This document shows positions 1 through 5,847 of a DNA stretch of 10,191 nucleotides, piece by piece. Positions within the stretch are counted from its first letter, which is position 1. The number at the start of each line of letters is the position of its first letter. The notes beneath the pieces were generated by a model that ran no database searches, was not told the DNA's origin, and was given only the letters and a program-made list of their open reading frames with translations. The position numbers and the translations under genes were made by a program. The DNA comes from an uncultured Lutibacter sp. (GTDB lineage Bacteria; Bacteroidota; Bacteroidia; Flavobacteriales; Flavobacteriaceae): assembly GCA_913061425.1 (NCBI GenBank), contig CAJXUO010000019.1:1-10191 (forward strand). Direction: 5' to 3'.

Positions 1-568
1 CATCATTAGAATAAGCAATGTATCCATAATAATATTTTGCTTGAGAGCCATATTCTTGTGAGTCTAAGAGTCTTTTGAAATAGGCTTTGGATTGTGAATA
101 GTTTTTTGTTGCAAATAAAGAATATCCGTTCTTGAAGTTAAATTCTTCCTTTTGTTTGAGAGATAAGTTATTTACATTCGCTTTTTTATACCATTTTAAG
201 GCATATGCATACTTTCTAACTTTGAAGTAATATTCTGCAGTTTCAAGAAAAGCATTATTTCTTTTAGTGCTTGTTGGGAATCTTTTTACAAACGCTAACA
301 TCAAATCGTCAGCACCTCTTTGATTCAATCTAATTGCGCAATTAGCAATATAATACTCGCAATTTGCTCTTAATTCAGTTGTGTTGTCAAACTCTTCTCT
401 TATTTGATTAAATAACTGCTGTGAAGCAAGATAAGAGTTGTCTTTATACAACTCTATTGCGTGATTGTAATCTTTAAGTTCGTGTGTATAAATGACTGTT
501 TTTTGCGAGAAAGTAATAGTAGATACTACTGAAAAACAGCATATTAAAATAATTTTTTTAAAATTCAT
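1..568 (-). CDS. Secreted tetratricopeptide-repeat-like protein, N-terminal part (runs off window)
   Basis: The first 189 codons of a minus-strand gene are open from an ATG at 568 to the left edge, so the C-terminus is missing. Residues 1-21 form a Sec signal peptide: two lysines, a hydrophobic stretch (IILICCFSVV), then TFSQ, a common flavobacterial cleavage region. The rest is alpha-helical, rich in Tyr, Ala, Leu and Lys. It has repeated TPR-like helix pairs, for example around residues 34-50 (AIELYK), 110-125 (FLETAEYYF, YALKWYKKA) and 152-170 (YSLFATKNYSQSKAYFKRLL). This suggests a periplasmic or outer-membrane-associated scaffold that binds other proteins. I do not recognise a specific orthologue; large TPR proteins of this type are common in Flavobacteriia. 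A possible -7 box (TAACTTTA, one mismatch to TAnnTTTG) lies at 589-596, with a TTG 22 bases upstream. Confidence 0.75.
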   Translation of the reverse strand, partial: MNFKKIILICCFSVVSTITFSQKTVIYTHELKDYNHAIELYKDNSYLASQQLFNQIREEFDNTTELRANCEYYIANCAIRLNQRGADDLMLAFVKRFPTSTKRNNAFLETAEYYFKVRKYAYALKWYKKANVNNLSLKQKEEFNFKNGYSLFATKNYSQSKAYFKRLLDSQEYGSQAKYYYGYIAYSND

Positions 569-630
569 CCTCAATAATTTTGAATATATAAAGTTACTGT
601 AAACTTGTTACATAACTACAATGTATTAAC

Positions 631-643
631 GATAATTGTTATC
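631..643. repeat. Small AT-rich inverted repeat
   Basis: The arms GATAA and TTATC flank a 3-base centre in the gap between the TlpA gene and the TPR gene. It could be a weak hairpin after the TlpA gene or a regulator site upstream of the TPR gene. There is no GC-rich stem or clear T-tract, so I do not call it a terminator. Confidence 0.3.
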
Positions 644-686
644 AAAATTGCATACGAGTGAAAATAATTTTATGAGCAATCAGTAA

Positions 687-1913
687 TTATTCGTTTAAGA
701 GTTCATCCATTAGTTGATTAAACTCTTCAATATAATGTAAATAATAATCGCCAGTTGCAGGTCCAGAAAAACCAGTATGAATATTTCTAACGTTCCCTTT
801 TTTGTCAATTATTATTGATGTTGGGAATGACATTACATGATTTAGCATTGGCAATGATTTTGCCGCATTTCCTTTTTTTGAAGTTCCAGCAATTAGATAA
901 TCATAACCAACATTATACGTCTTTCTCATTTTGTCAACACGTGCTTTTGCGTACTCAAAATCATCTTTATTTTCATAGGCCAATCCAATAATTTCAACGC
1001 CTCTATCTTTATTTTTTTCATACCAATCTGCATAAAACTTAGTTTCATCCATACAGTTTGGACACCAAGTCCCAAAGATTTGTAACACCACAACTTTGTT
1101 TTTATATTTTGGTGCGTCAAGGCTTACATTATTCCCTTCAAGGTTTGGAAATGAGAATTCAATTTTGTCAAATCCTTCTTTTAAAAAGGTTAATTTATTA
1201 GCATCAGGAAGTTCAGCAGTTGCATCTTTTTTTCCACTAAATTTTTGATGAAAGGTTTTTCCAGACCAAAAATTACCTTTTAATAAGGTGTCATTTTCTA
1301 TAGTTCCTTTAAAATAAAACACGTGATTCCCGTCAAAAGCATATAGTTCGAAATTATTGTTTTCTATTTTTCCTTCAAGAAAACGATAGTCTCCAGTTTT
1401 AGTTAAAACGGTTCCTTTTAAAATATCATTTTCTGTCTTAAAAATGCCAATAGTTTTTTTTAAAGTTCCATCTTCTTTATGAAGATTTATCGTCCATTTT
1501 CCATCCATTATTTTAGACGTAGAGGCACTTTCTAGCCTATTTTTTTTGCCGAAAGTTGCTTTAAAAGGTAAAATGTAATCTTCTGCGTAATTCTTTGTGT
1601 AAGTTCCAGTAAGAGCGTTATTATTGATTTTCGCTTTAATAGTTGCATCAAAAATATGTAGTGCAAAAAATACAGAATCATTTTTTACAGTTACTTCTTT
1701 TATTTCAATCAAGTTGTCACCATCATGGAGATTTAGTTGATACTTGTTTTCTAATTTTATAACATCAAAAATAAAGGGTATTTGATTTTTTTGAGCGGTT
1801 ATTTCACCTCGCCATGAACCAACTTTTAAGTCGCTTTTTTCAGGTTCATTTGCACAAGAAATAAATAAGATGATTGTTAAAATTGTAATTAGAAATTGAA
1901 AAGTATTTTTCAT
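687..1913 (-). CDS. TlpA-family thioredoxin-fold lipoprotein (thiol-disulfide oxidoreductase)
   Basis: This is a predicted extracytoplasmic, lipid-anchored thiol-disulfide reductase of the TlpA/ResA type, 408 residues long. Residues 1-19 are a hydrophobic signal peptide ending in a lipobox (FIS), and Cys20 is the lipidated residue. Residues about 25-240 form a beta-rich, low-complexity N-terminal region with repeated short strands (GTYT, GTIEND, LKGNFW). I cannot assign a domain to it; a DUF4369-like or lipocalin-like accessory domain is possible. Residues about 250-405 are the thioredoxin domain. It has the active site WCPNC at 283-287 after a VVLQIFGT strand, and a SFPT segment at 362-365 that supplies the cis-proline (Pro364). 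TlpA proteins usually reduce disulfides in periplasmic partners such as cytochrome c maturation substrates, but the partner here is unknown. It is divergent from the ATPase operon and has its own -7 box at 1936-1943. Confidence 0.88.
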   Translation of the reverse strand: MKNTFQFLITILTIILFISCANEPEKSDLKVGSWRGEITAQKNQIPFIFDVIKLENKYQLNLHDGDNLIEIKEVTVKNDSVFFALHIFDATIKAKINNNALTGTYTKNYAEDYILPFKATFGKKNRLESASTSKIMDGKWTINLHKEDGTLKKTIGIFKTENDILKGTVLTKTGDYRFLEGKIENNNFELYAFDGNHVFYFKGTIENDTLLKGNFWSGKTFHQKFSGKKDATAELPDANKLTFLKEGFDKIEFSFPNLEGNNVSLDAPKYKNKVVVLQIFGTWCPNCMDETKFYADWYEKNKDRGVEIIGLAYENKDDFEYAKARVDKMRKTYNVGYDYLIAGTSKKGNAAKSLPMLNHVMSFPTSIIIDKKGNVRNIHTGFSGPATGDYYLHYIEEFNQLMDELLNE

Positions 1914-1935
1914 TTTTGATGTTTTGAGATAGATT

Positions 1936-1943
1936 CAAAGGTA
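1936..1943 (-). promoter_or_regulatory. -7 promoter box of the TlpA gene
   Basis: The minus strand reads TACCTTTG, a perfect match to the Bacteroidota -7 consensus TAnnTTTG, 22 bases upstream of the ATG at 1913. No clear TTG is present at the usual -33 distance. The position implies a leader of about 15-18 bases. Confidence 0.6.
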
Positions 1944-1981
1944 ACCAATTCAGTTAACTTTTATTAAAGTCGTTAATTTTT

Positions 1982-2011
1982 TTGAAAGGTTACGTAGAAT
2001 ACTTAAGTTTG
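1982..2011 (+). promoter_or_regulatory. Promoter of the FtsE-like ATPase / glycosyltransferase pair
   Basis: A TTG at 1982-1984 is followed after exactly 19 bases by TAAGTTTG at 2004-2011. This is a full match to the flavobacterial consensus TTG-N19-TAnnTTTG. Transcription should begin around 2016-2018, about 15 bases before the ATG at 2033. The same TTG could be misread as the start codon of a longer ATPase; the promoter argues against that. Confidence 0.75.
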
Positions 2012-2032
2012 TCTACAAATTATTTTATTTTC

Positions 2033-2716
2033 ATGCAAGAACCAATCCTTTTTCTTAAAGACGCTTCAATTTTTCAACAAGATAGTTTGGTGCTATCTGA
2101 TGTGAACGTTGAAATTAAAAAAGGAGAATTTATCTATTTGATTGGTAAAACGGGTAGTGGAAAAAGCAGTTTGATGAAAACATTATACGGCGATCTGTCT
2201 CTTCAAAAGGGAACAGGAGGAATTGTAGATTTCGATTTAACAAATTTAAAGGAAAAGCAGATTCCGTTTCTTAGAAGAAAATTAGGTGTTGTTTTTCAAG
2301 ACTTTAAATTGTTGAATGATAGAAGTATAGAAGAGAATTTATTGTTTGTTTTGAAAGCGACTGGCTGGGACAATAAAGAAAGCATGAAAGCAAAAATTCA
2401 AGAAGTTTTAGAAAAAGTTGGAATGCATACAAAAGGATTTAAAATGCCTTTTGAAATTTCTGGAGGAGAGCAACAGCGTATTGCAATTGCAAGAGCCTTG
2501 TTGAATGATCCGGAACTTATTTTGGCTGATGAACCGACAGGAAATTTAGATCCAAGAACATCTATAGAAGTTATGGGAGTTCTGGAAGAGATCCATAAAA
2601 GTGGTAAAACTATTTTGATGGCGACTCATGATTATGCATTGATACTAAAATATCCACACCGAACTATAAAGTGTGAAGGTGGTGAGTTGTTTGAAGTTGT
2701 GCAACAAACCAATTGA
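2033..2716 (+). CDS. ftsE: FtsE-like ABC transporter ATP-binding protein
   Basis: This is a cytoplasmic ABC ATPase of 227 residues, the usual FtsE size. FtsE works with the membrane protein FtsX to couple ATP hydrolysis to peptidoglycan hydrolase activation at the division site. All ABC motifs are present: Walker A GKTGSGKS at 38-45, Q-loop Gln89 (VVFQD), signature SGGEQQR at 143-149, Walker B LILADEP at 162-168 with catalytic Glu167, D-loop NLD, and H-loop His199. I chose the ATG at 2033 because the longer reading would begin at a TTG that is the -33 element of the promoter, and because the protein family begins close to this Met. No FtsX gene is adjacent; as I recall, flavobacterial ftsX is often located elsewhere. 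The downstream glycosyltransferase starts 3 bases after the stop. A LolD/MacB-type ATPase with a different partner cannot be excluded. Confidence 0.85.
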   Translation: MQEPILFLKDASIFQQDSLVLSDVNVEIKKGEFIYLIGKTGSGKSSLMKTLYGDLSLQKGTGGIVDFDLTNLKEKQIPFLRRKLGVVFQDFKLLNDRSIEENLLFVLKATGWDNKESMKAKIQEVLEKVGMHTKGFKMPFEISGGEQQRIAIARALLNDPELILADEPTGNLDPRTSIEVMGVLEEIHKSGKTILMATHDYALILKYPHRTIKCEGGELFEVVQQTN

Positions 2717-2719
2717 TAG

Positions 2720-3619
2720 ATGTCTTTATCAATCTTAATACCAATTTATAATTACGATGTTAAAAACCTTGTGAATGCCTTGTATTCTCAATGTGTTGAT
2801 TTAACTATAGATTTTGAAATTTTGTTGGTTGATGATTATTCTTTACAAGATTTCGATCACAAAAATAAAATACTACAATCACTTTCAAATGTAATTTATG
2901 AACGACTAGATATAAATATTGGAAGGTCGAAAATTAGAAATTATTTAGTTTCAAAATCAAATTATGATTCTTGTTTGATTCTTGATTGTGATCTTCAAGT
3001 TCAAGCGAATTTTGTCAAAAATTATGTTGAAGTTATTGATGGAGAAAGTGTCATAGTTGGAGGTCATGTTTATCAAAAAAATCAACCAAAAGATAGTTCT
3101 TTATTATTGCATTGGAAATATGGAACAGAGGTAGAGAGTAAGACTCTTTCTAAAAGGTTGTCTAAGCCTTATGATTCATTTATGACCAATAGTTTTTTGG
3201 TTCCAAAGCAACTATTTGAATCTGTAAATTTTGATGAAACTATAGAGCAGTATGGTCACGAGGATACCATATTCGGAGTAGATCTTGAGAAGGCTAAGAT
3301 TAAAATAAAGCATATTGATAATCCTGTAATTCATTTGGGTTTAAAAACTGCAAAACGATTTTTAAAAGGTGAGAAAGAGGCAATTCAAAATTTAATTTTA
3401 TTGTCTAATAATTCTAAGTATGAAAATGTATTGTATAAAAAGAGTCGATTGCTACACTATGAAAATTCGATACTTTTGAATAGTTATTATACAGTCATTT
3501 CTATGTATTATAAAAACAGATTGTATAAGAAGTTGTTGAGCGAAAAACCCTCTTTAAAAACGTTAAACTTTTGGAAGTTTTATAACTTGAAGAAGTTTCG
3601 GAATCAATTAAGTGATTGA
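2720..3619 (+). CDS. Family 2 glycosyltransferase (GT-A fold)
   Basis: This 299-residue enzyme is a predicted nucleotide-sugar-dependent glycosyltransferase. The N-terminus is typical GT2: LSILIPIYNY at 3-12, strand and acidic pair EILLVDD at 33-39, NIGRSKIRN at 66-74 and the metal-binding DxD (LDCD, Asp89 and Asp91). A GHED segment at 179-182 fits the usual ED motif near the acceptor site. The C-terminal third (about 205-299) is Lys/Tyr/Leu-rich without a clear transmembrane helix, so the protein is probably cytoplasmic or peripherally membrane-bound. It follows the FtsE-like gene by 3 bases and shares its promoter, which hints at a cell-surface glycan job, but the sugar and acceptor cannot be read from the sequence. 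Its last 16 bases overlap the end of the opposing glycosyltransferase gene. Confidence 0.85.
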   Translation: MSLSILIPIYNYDVKNLVNALYSQCVDLTIDFEILLVDDYSLQDFDHKNKILQSLSNVIYERLDINIGRSKIRNYLVSKSNYDSCLILDCDLQVQANFVKNYVEVIDGESVIVGGHVYQKNQPKDSSLLLHWKYGTEVESKTLSKRLSKPYDSFMTNSFLVPKQLFESVNFDETIEQYGHEDTIFGVDLEKAKIKIKHIDNPVIHLGLKTAKRFLKGEKEAIQNLILLSNNSKYENVLYKKSRLLHYENSILLNSYYTVISMYYKNRLYKKLLSEKPSLKTLNFWKFYNLKKFRNQLSD

Positions 3620-3640
3620 AAAATAGTTTTTATTTTTTCT
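3602..3640 (+). terminator. Weak possible terminator at the convergent gene ends
   Basis: On the plus strand, AATCA (3602-3606) and TGATT (3613-3617) can pair around a 6-base loop, followed by an A/T-rich run with several T-tracts. The stem is short and AT-only, so this is a low-confidence call. It lies inside the convergent overlap of the two glycosyltransferase genes. Confidence 0.25.
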
Positions 3641-4683
3641 TTTTCAGTACTCCAATTCAATTCGTTTTTCGCTTTAATTAATGCTTCTTGGTAGTCATTT
3701 TTGAATATTTTTTGAATTTGTTGGGCAATTAATTTCGGTTCCCTTTCTGTTAGTATTTCACCTACTGAATAATCAATGATTATCCGCTTCATTTCAGGTA
3801 AATCTGATACTAAAATAGGGATTTCTGCATGTATGTAATCAAATGTTTTATTTGGTAAAGCATATCGATAATTTAACCCTAAATCTTCTTCAAAACTTAT
3901 TCCTATAGTTGCTTGTAAAGTAATTTTTTTTAGTTCTTCCGGACTTTTTCTCCCTAAAAACTGAACTTTATTTTGCAATTTTAATTCCTCAACTTGTTGT
4001 TTTAATTTGTTTGAAATGTCACCATCTCCAACAATTATAAACTGAGTATTATCTAGATATTGCATAGATTGTATCATCAATTCAATACCTCGACCTAAAT
4101 TTAATGCTCCTTGATAGATAATTTTTTTATCTTCATTTTTCACTGTCTTCTTTTCCGAAAACTCAGATTTTATAGGAAGGTTTTTAACGACTTTAAAGCG
4201 TGTATTGTATTTGTCATTATAATAATCGGCAATAGATTGACAAACGGTATAACAGTTTGTTAGTTTTGGAATAATTGCATTCTCAATTTTCAACCAAACT
4301 TTTTGAACTTTAGGTCTGTTTATTAACTCAGGAACTTCGGTGAAAAGTTCATGGCTGTCATAGACTAGTTTCTTGTTTTGCAATCTGCTAATTAGAAAAT
4401 TAGGTAATAAAGTATCTAGATCATTTGCCAGCAAAACATCTTTTTTGGTAAAAAGTAATTTTAAAAATAAGCGCAGATTATATTCAGCATAAAATAGAAT
4501 TCCCTTATTAAAAATGAGATTCATTCGAACCGTTTTATAATTTCTATTCAATGGAAGGCTGTTCGGTAGTTTTCTACCAATAAGTATAATTTCAAAACCC
4601 AACTCTCGCAAAGTTTCACATACTTTGTGAACTCTTTGGTCGGTTGCCAAGTCGTTGGTTACAGAAATCAGTACTCGTTTCAA
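3604..4683 (-). CDS. GT-B glycosyltransferase (family 4 type), TTG start
   Basis: This 359-residue enzyme has two Rossmann-like halves. The N-terminal acceptor domain starts with KRVLISVTNDLATDQRVHKV. It contains VLLANDLDTLLP at 83-94 and KLVYDSHELFTE at 105-116. The C-terminal donor-binding domain contains IIYQGALNLGRGIELMI at 188-204, FIIVGDG at 216-221 and VQFLGRKSPEEL at 240-251. It ends with an ISFEED...LPNKTFDYIHAEIPI segment at 262-290. It probably transfers a sugar from a nucleotide donor to a surface glycan; the substrate is unknown. The start is TTG at 4683-4681: an in-frame TAA lies four codons upstream, and the next ATG (residue 54) would delete the conserved N-terminus. Only about 24 bases separate this start from the T-tract of the upstream terminator. 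A weak promoter (TTG in the hairpin, TATCTTGC at about 4700-4707) may overlap that terminator. Confidence 0.85.
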   Translation of the reverse strand: MKRVLISVTNDLATDQRVHKVCETLRELGFEIILIGRKLPNSLPLNRNYKTVRMNLIFNKGILFYAEYNLRLFLKLLFTKKDVLLANDLDTLLPNFLISRLQNKKLVYDSHELFTEVPELINRPKVQKVWLKIENAIIPKLTNCYTVCQSIADYYNDKYNTRFKVVKNLPIKSEFSEKKTVKNEDKKIIYQGALNLGRGIELMIQSMQYLDNTQFIIVGDGDISNKLKQQVEELKLQNKVQFLGRKSPEELKKITLQATIGISFEEDLGLNYRYALPNKTFDYIHAEIPILVSDLPEMKRIIIDYSVGEILTEREPKLIAQQIQKIFKNDYQEALIKAKNELNWSTEKEKIKTIFQSLN

Positions 4684-4706
4684 ATTAGATATTTAATAGG
4701 TGCAAG

Positions 4707-4740
4707 ATAAAAATAAAAATCCACTCCAAAAAGGAAGTGG
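4707..4740 (-). terminator. Rho-independent terminator of the former sulfur operon (metF end)
   Basis: On the minus strand, a stem of CCACT and AGTGG, plus two further C-G pairs across one bulged A, closes on a T5 loop at 4721-4740. It is followed by a T-rich tract (ATTTTTATTTTTAT) at 4707-4720. It sits 58 bases after the stop codon of the metF remnant, which fits it being the native terminator of metF, kept after the deletion. Confidence 0.75.
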
Positions 4741-4797
4741 AAAATTGCTGTGATAAAGAGATAATGAGCGATACTTATCTATTAAATAAGTCGTTAT

Positions 4798-4871
4798 TTA
4801 AAACACGCTTTTTGCAATTTGATGAATATTAGATGATTTTCCCATAGAGTAATAATGTAAAACAGGAACTC
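4798..4871 (-). pseudogene. metF: metF 3' remnant (methylenetetrahydrofolate reductase C-terminus)
   Basis: One frame away from the cysH fragment, the minus strand encodes the last codons of a protein reading VPVLHYYSMGKSSN, then IHQIAKSVF and a TAA stop at 4800-4798. The pattern V-P-x-L-H-[YF]-Y-[ST]-M-G-K followed by an IA(K)xVF tail matches what I know of the C-terminus of Bacteroidota MetF; E. coli MetF has the related FHFYTLNRAE. The fragment has no start and only about 24 codons, so it is a relic. The left side of the fragment (residues upstream of the Val-Pro) is replaced by cysH sequence at about 4871/4872. The identification is from memory of the family, not from a database comparison. 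Confidence 0.7.
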
Positions 4872-5047
4872 TCACACCAGATGACCTTTATTTCATTTTC
4901 CACCTGAGATGTAGCGTGTAATAAAGCAACCTCATATGGTCTAAAGTTTGTTGTAACTATAGGTTTTTTCGCATGATTCAAAGCCCATTTAACAATCTCT
5001 TTTGGAGATTTATCTTTTAATTTGATATTTAATGTGTCTAAATTCAT
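4829..5047 (-). pseudogene. cysH: Truncated cysH (phosphoadenylyl/adenylyl-sulfate reductase), 5' fragment
   Basis: Intact CysH reduces PAPS or APS to sulfite in assimilatory sulfate reduction, using about 200-240 residues. Here only the N-terminus remains: NLDTLNIKLKDKSPKEIVKW at 2-21, then VTTNFRPYEVALLHATSQV at 31-49, the adenylyl-sulfate-binding start, and IKVIWC at 53-58. In the family this is followed by D-T-G-Y-x-T-P. After Trp57-Cys58 the frame continues for 14 unrelated codons (ESSCFTLLLYGKII) to a TAA. Those codons are the metF 3' end read out of frame. All of the rest, including the catalytic C-terminal Cys region, is missing. The ATG at 5047 is chosen because it overlaps the DUF2061 stop in an ATGA coupling site; an earlier in-frame ATG exists at 5071. 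Any peptide made (72 residues) would be inactive as a reductase. Confidence 0.85.
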
Positions 5048-5295
5048 TTCCCCCATTTTATTTTGTTCCAAGTACGCTCATGAAAATAGTAGAGAACTAA
5101 TTTTGATGTTAATTCAACAATTCCAATTGAAAAAGCCAACGCTAATGTTCCTGTTATCAACCAAGAAATCATGACTGTAGTTATTGTGCCAATGACTCTC
5201 CAACTTATTGTTTTAAAGATACTTCGCTTAATTTCCTCTTTAGATTTGGTTGAATTATTTTCAGTTTTGATGTTTATTTCTAAAGTTTTATCCAT
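5044..5295 (-). CDS. DUF2061 family small membrane protein
   Basis: This is an 83-residue protein of unknown function. It shows the family pattern: SIFKTISWRVIGTITTVMIS at 25-44, WLITGTLALAFSIGIVELTSK at 45-65 read as two segments, and YYFHERTWNKIKWG at 69-82. There are probably two short transmembrane helices (about 35-47 and 50-66) with a charged, Lys/Glu-rich N-terminal tail of about 25 residues. From memory, DUF2061 genes often sit just before cysH in Bacteroidota sulfur-assimilation clusters, as here. Its stop overlaps the cysH start by four bases (ATGA), implying translational coupling. It has its own promoter and a possible operator upstream. A role in sulfate or sulfite handling is inferred only from context. 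Confidence 0.85.
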   Translation of the reverse strand: MDKTLEINIKTENNSTKSKEEIKRSIFKTISWRVIGTITTVMISWLITGTLALAFSIGIVELTSKLVLYYFHERTWNKIKWGK

Positions 5296-5310
5296 GTTTA
5301 TTGTTTTAAA

Positions 5311-5336
5311 TCTAATTACCCTATAGGTTTAGTAGA
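5311..5336. promoter_or_regulatory. Imperfect dyad, candidate Rrf2 operator
   Basis: The perfect palindrome CCTATAGG (5320-5327) is the core of a longer imperfect inverted repeat. The two 11-base arms (TCTAATTACCC and GGTTTAGTAGA) match at 8 of 11 positions around the TATA centre. It begins a few bases downstream of the predicted transcription start of the DUF2061-cysH unit. That is a position where a bound repressor would block transcription, and the gene for an Rrf2 regulator is immediately upstream. The link to that regulator is inference. Confidence 0.45.
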
Positions 5337-5344
5337 CTAGTGTG

Positions 5345-5352
5345 CAAACATA
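5345..5352 (-). promoter_or_regulatory. -7 promoter box of the DUF2061-cysH unit
   Basis: The minus strand reads TATGTTTG, a perfect TAnnTTTG match, 49 bases before the DUF2061 start. The -33 region is only T-rich, with no TTG at the optimum distance, which would suit a promoter that needs an activator. The region between the Rrf2 stop and DUF2061 (118 bases) holds this box and the dyad. Confidence 0.6.
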
Positions 5353-5413
5353 TATAAATAATTCTATATAAAAAAATTAAATAATTGAAAAAATAGAAGG
5401 TAATTTTATGAAT

Positions 5414-5827
5414 TTAGCAATTAGACAAATCTGATAATGTCGTGTTTCTAAATATTTGAAGACTGTTATCTCTCACTTGAAGCATTAAGTTATGTACAGC
5501 GCATTTAGTTTCATCTGGACAGTCAGTACATTTCTCATAAAAGTTCAAACTAACACATGGAACCATAGCAATTGGGCCTTCTAAAATTCGCATTACAGTA
5601 GTCATTTGAATTTCTTTTGGATCTTTAAGAAGGTAGTAGCCGCCACCTTTACCTTTTTTGGATCCTAAAAGGCCATTTTTTCGAAGAGTTAATAGAATAC
5701 TCTCTAAAAATTTAATTGATATATTCTCGCTTTCTGATATTATAGCTATTGAGATAGGATTTTTATTTTCCAATTTCGCTAAATAAGTTAGCGCCTTAAT
5801 TCCGTATTTAGTTTTCTTAGAAAGCAT
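5414..5827 (-). CDS. Rrf2-family transcriptional regulator
   Basis: This is a 137-residue winged-helix regulator of the Rrf2 family (IscR, CymR and NsrR relatives). The N-terminus LSKKTKYGIKALTYLA at 2-17 and the recognition region ISIKFLESILLTLRKNGLL at 36-54 form the helix-turn-helix. The wing follows as GSKKGKGGGYYL at 55-66. A cysteine group follows at Cys91, Cys100, Cys103 and Cys109 (C-x8-C-x2-C-x5-C). In this family such a group can bind an Fe-S cluster or sense redox or sulfur status. Its place between the methionine genes and DUF2061-cysH suggests it controls sulfur assimilation, perhaps binding the dyad at 5311-5336. A -7 box ends four bases before its start codon, so its mRNA may be leaderless. 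It is also only 20 bases after the preceding PLP-enzyme gene. Confidence 0.88.
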   Translation of the reverse strand: MLSKKTKYGIKALTYLAKLENKNPISIAIISESENISIKFLESILLTLRKNGLLGSKKGKGGGYYLLKDPKEIQMTTVMRILEGPIAMVPCVSLNFYEKCTDCPDETKCAVHNLMLQVRDNSLQIFRNTTLSDLSNC

Positions 5828-5831
5828 ATTA

Positions 5832-5839
5832 CAAATATA
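5832..5839 (-). promoter_or_regulatory. -7 box directly upstream of the Rrf2 regulator
   Basis: The minus strand reads TATATTTG, a perfect TAnnTTTG match, with a TTG 16 bases upstream (5856-5858), slightly closer than the usual 19. The box ends four bases before the ATG at 5827, so transcription would start at or next to the start codon. Confidence 0.45.
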
Positions 5840-5847
5840 CTATTTTC

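Noticed and set aside
926..1120. Minus-strand open frame of 64 codons inside the TlpA gene
   Set aside because: It lies in another frame of a clear thioredoxin-domain gene and has no recognisable motif; it is a shadow frame.
4829..5071. Treating the short CysH-like frame as an intact 80-residue gene
   Set aside because: Only the N-terminal third of CysH is present, the tail is out-of-frame metF sequence, and the ATG at 5047 fits the ATGA overlap better than the one at 5071.
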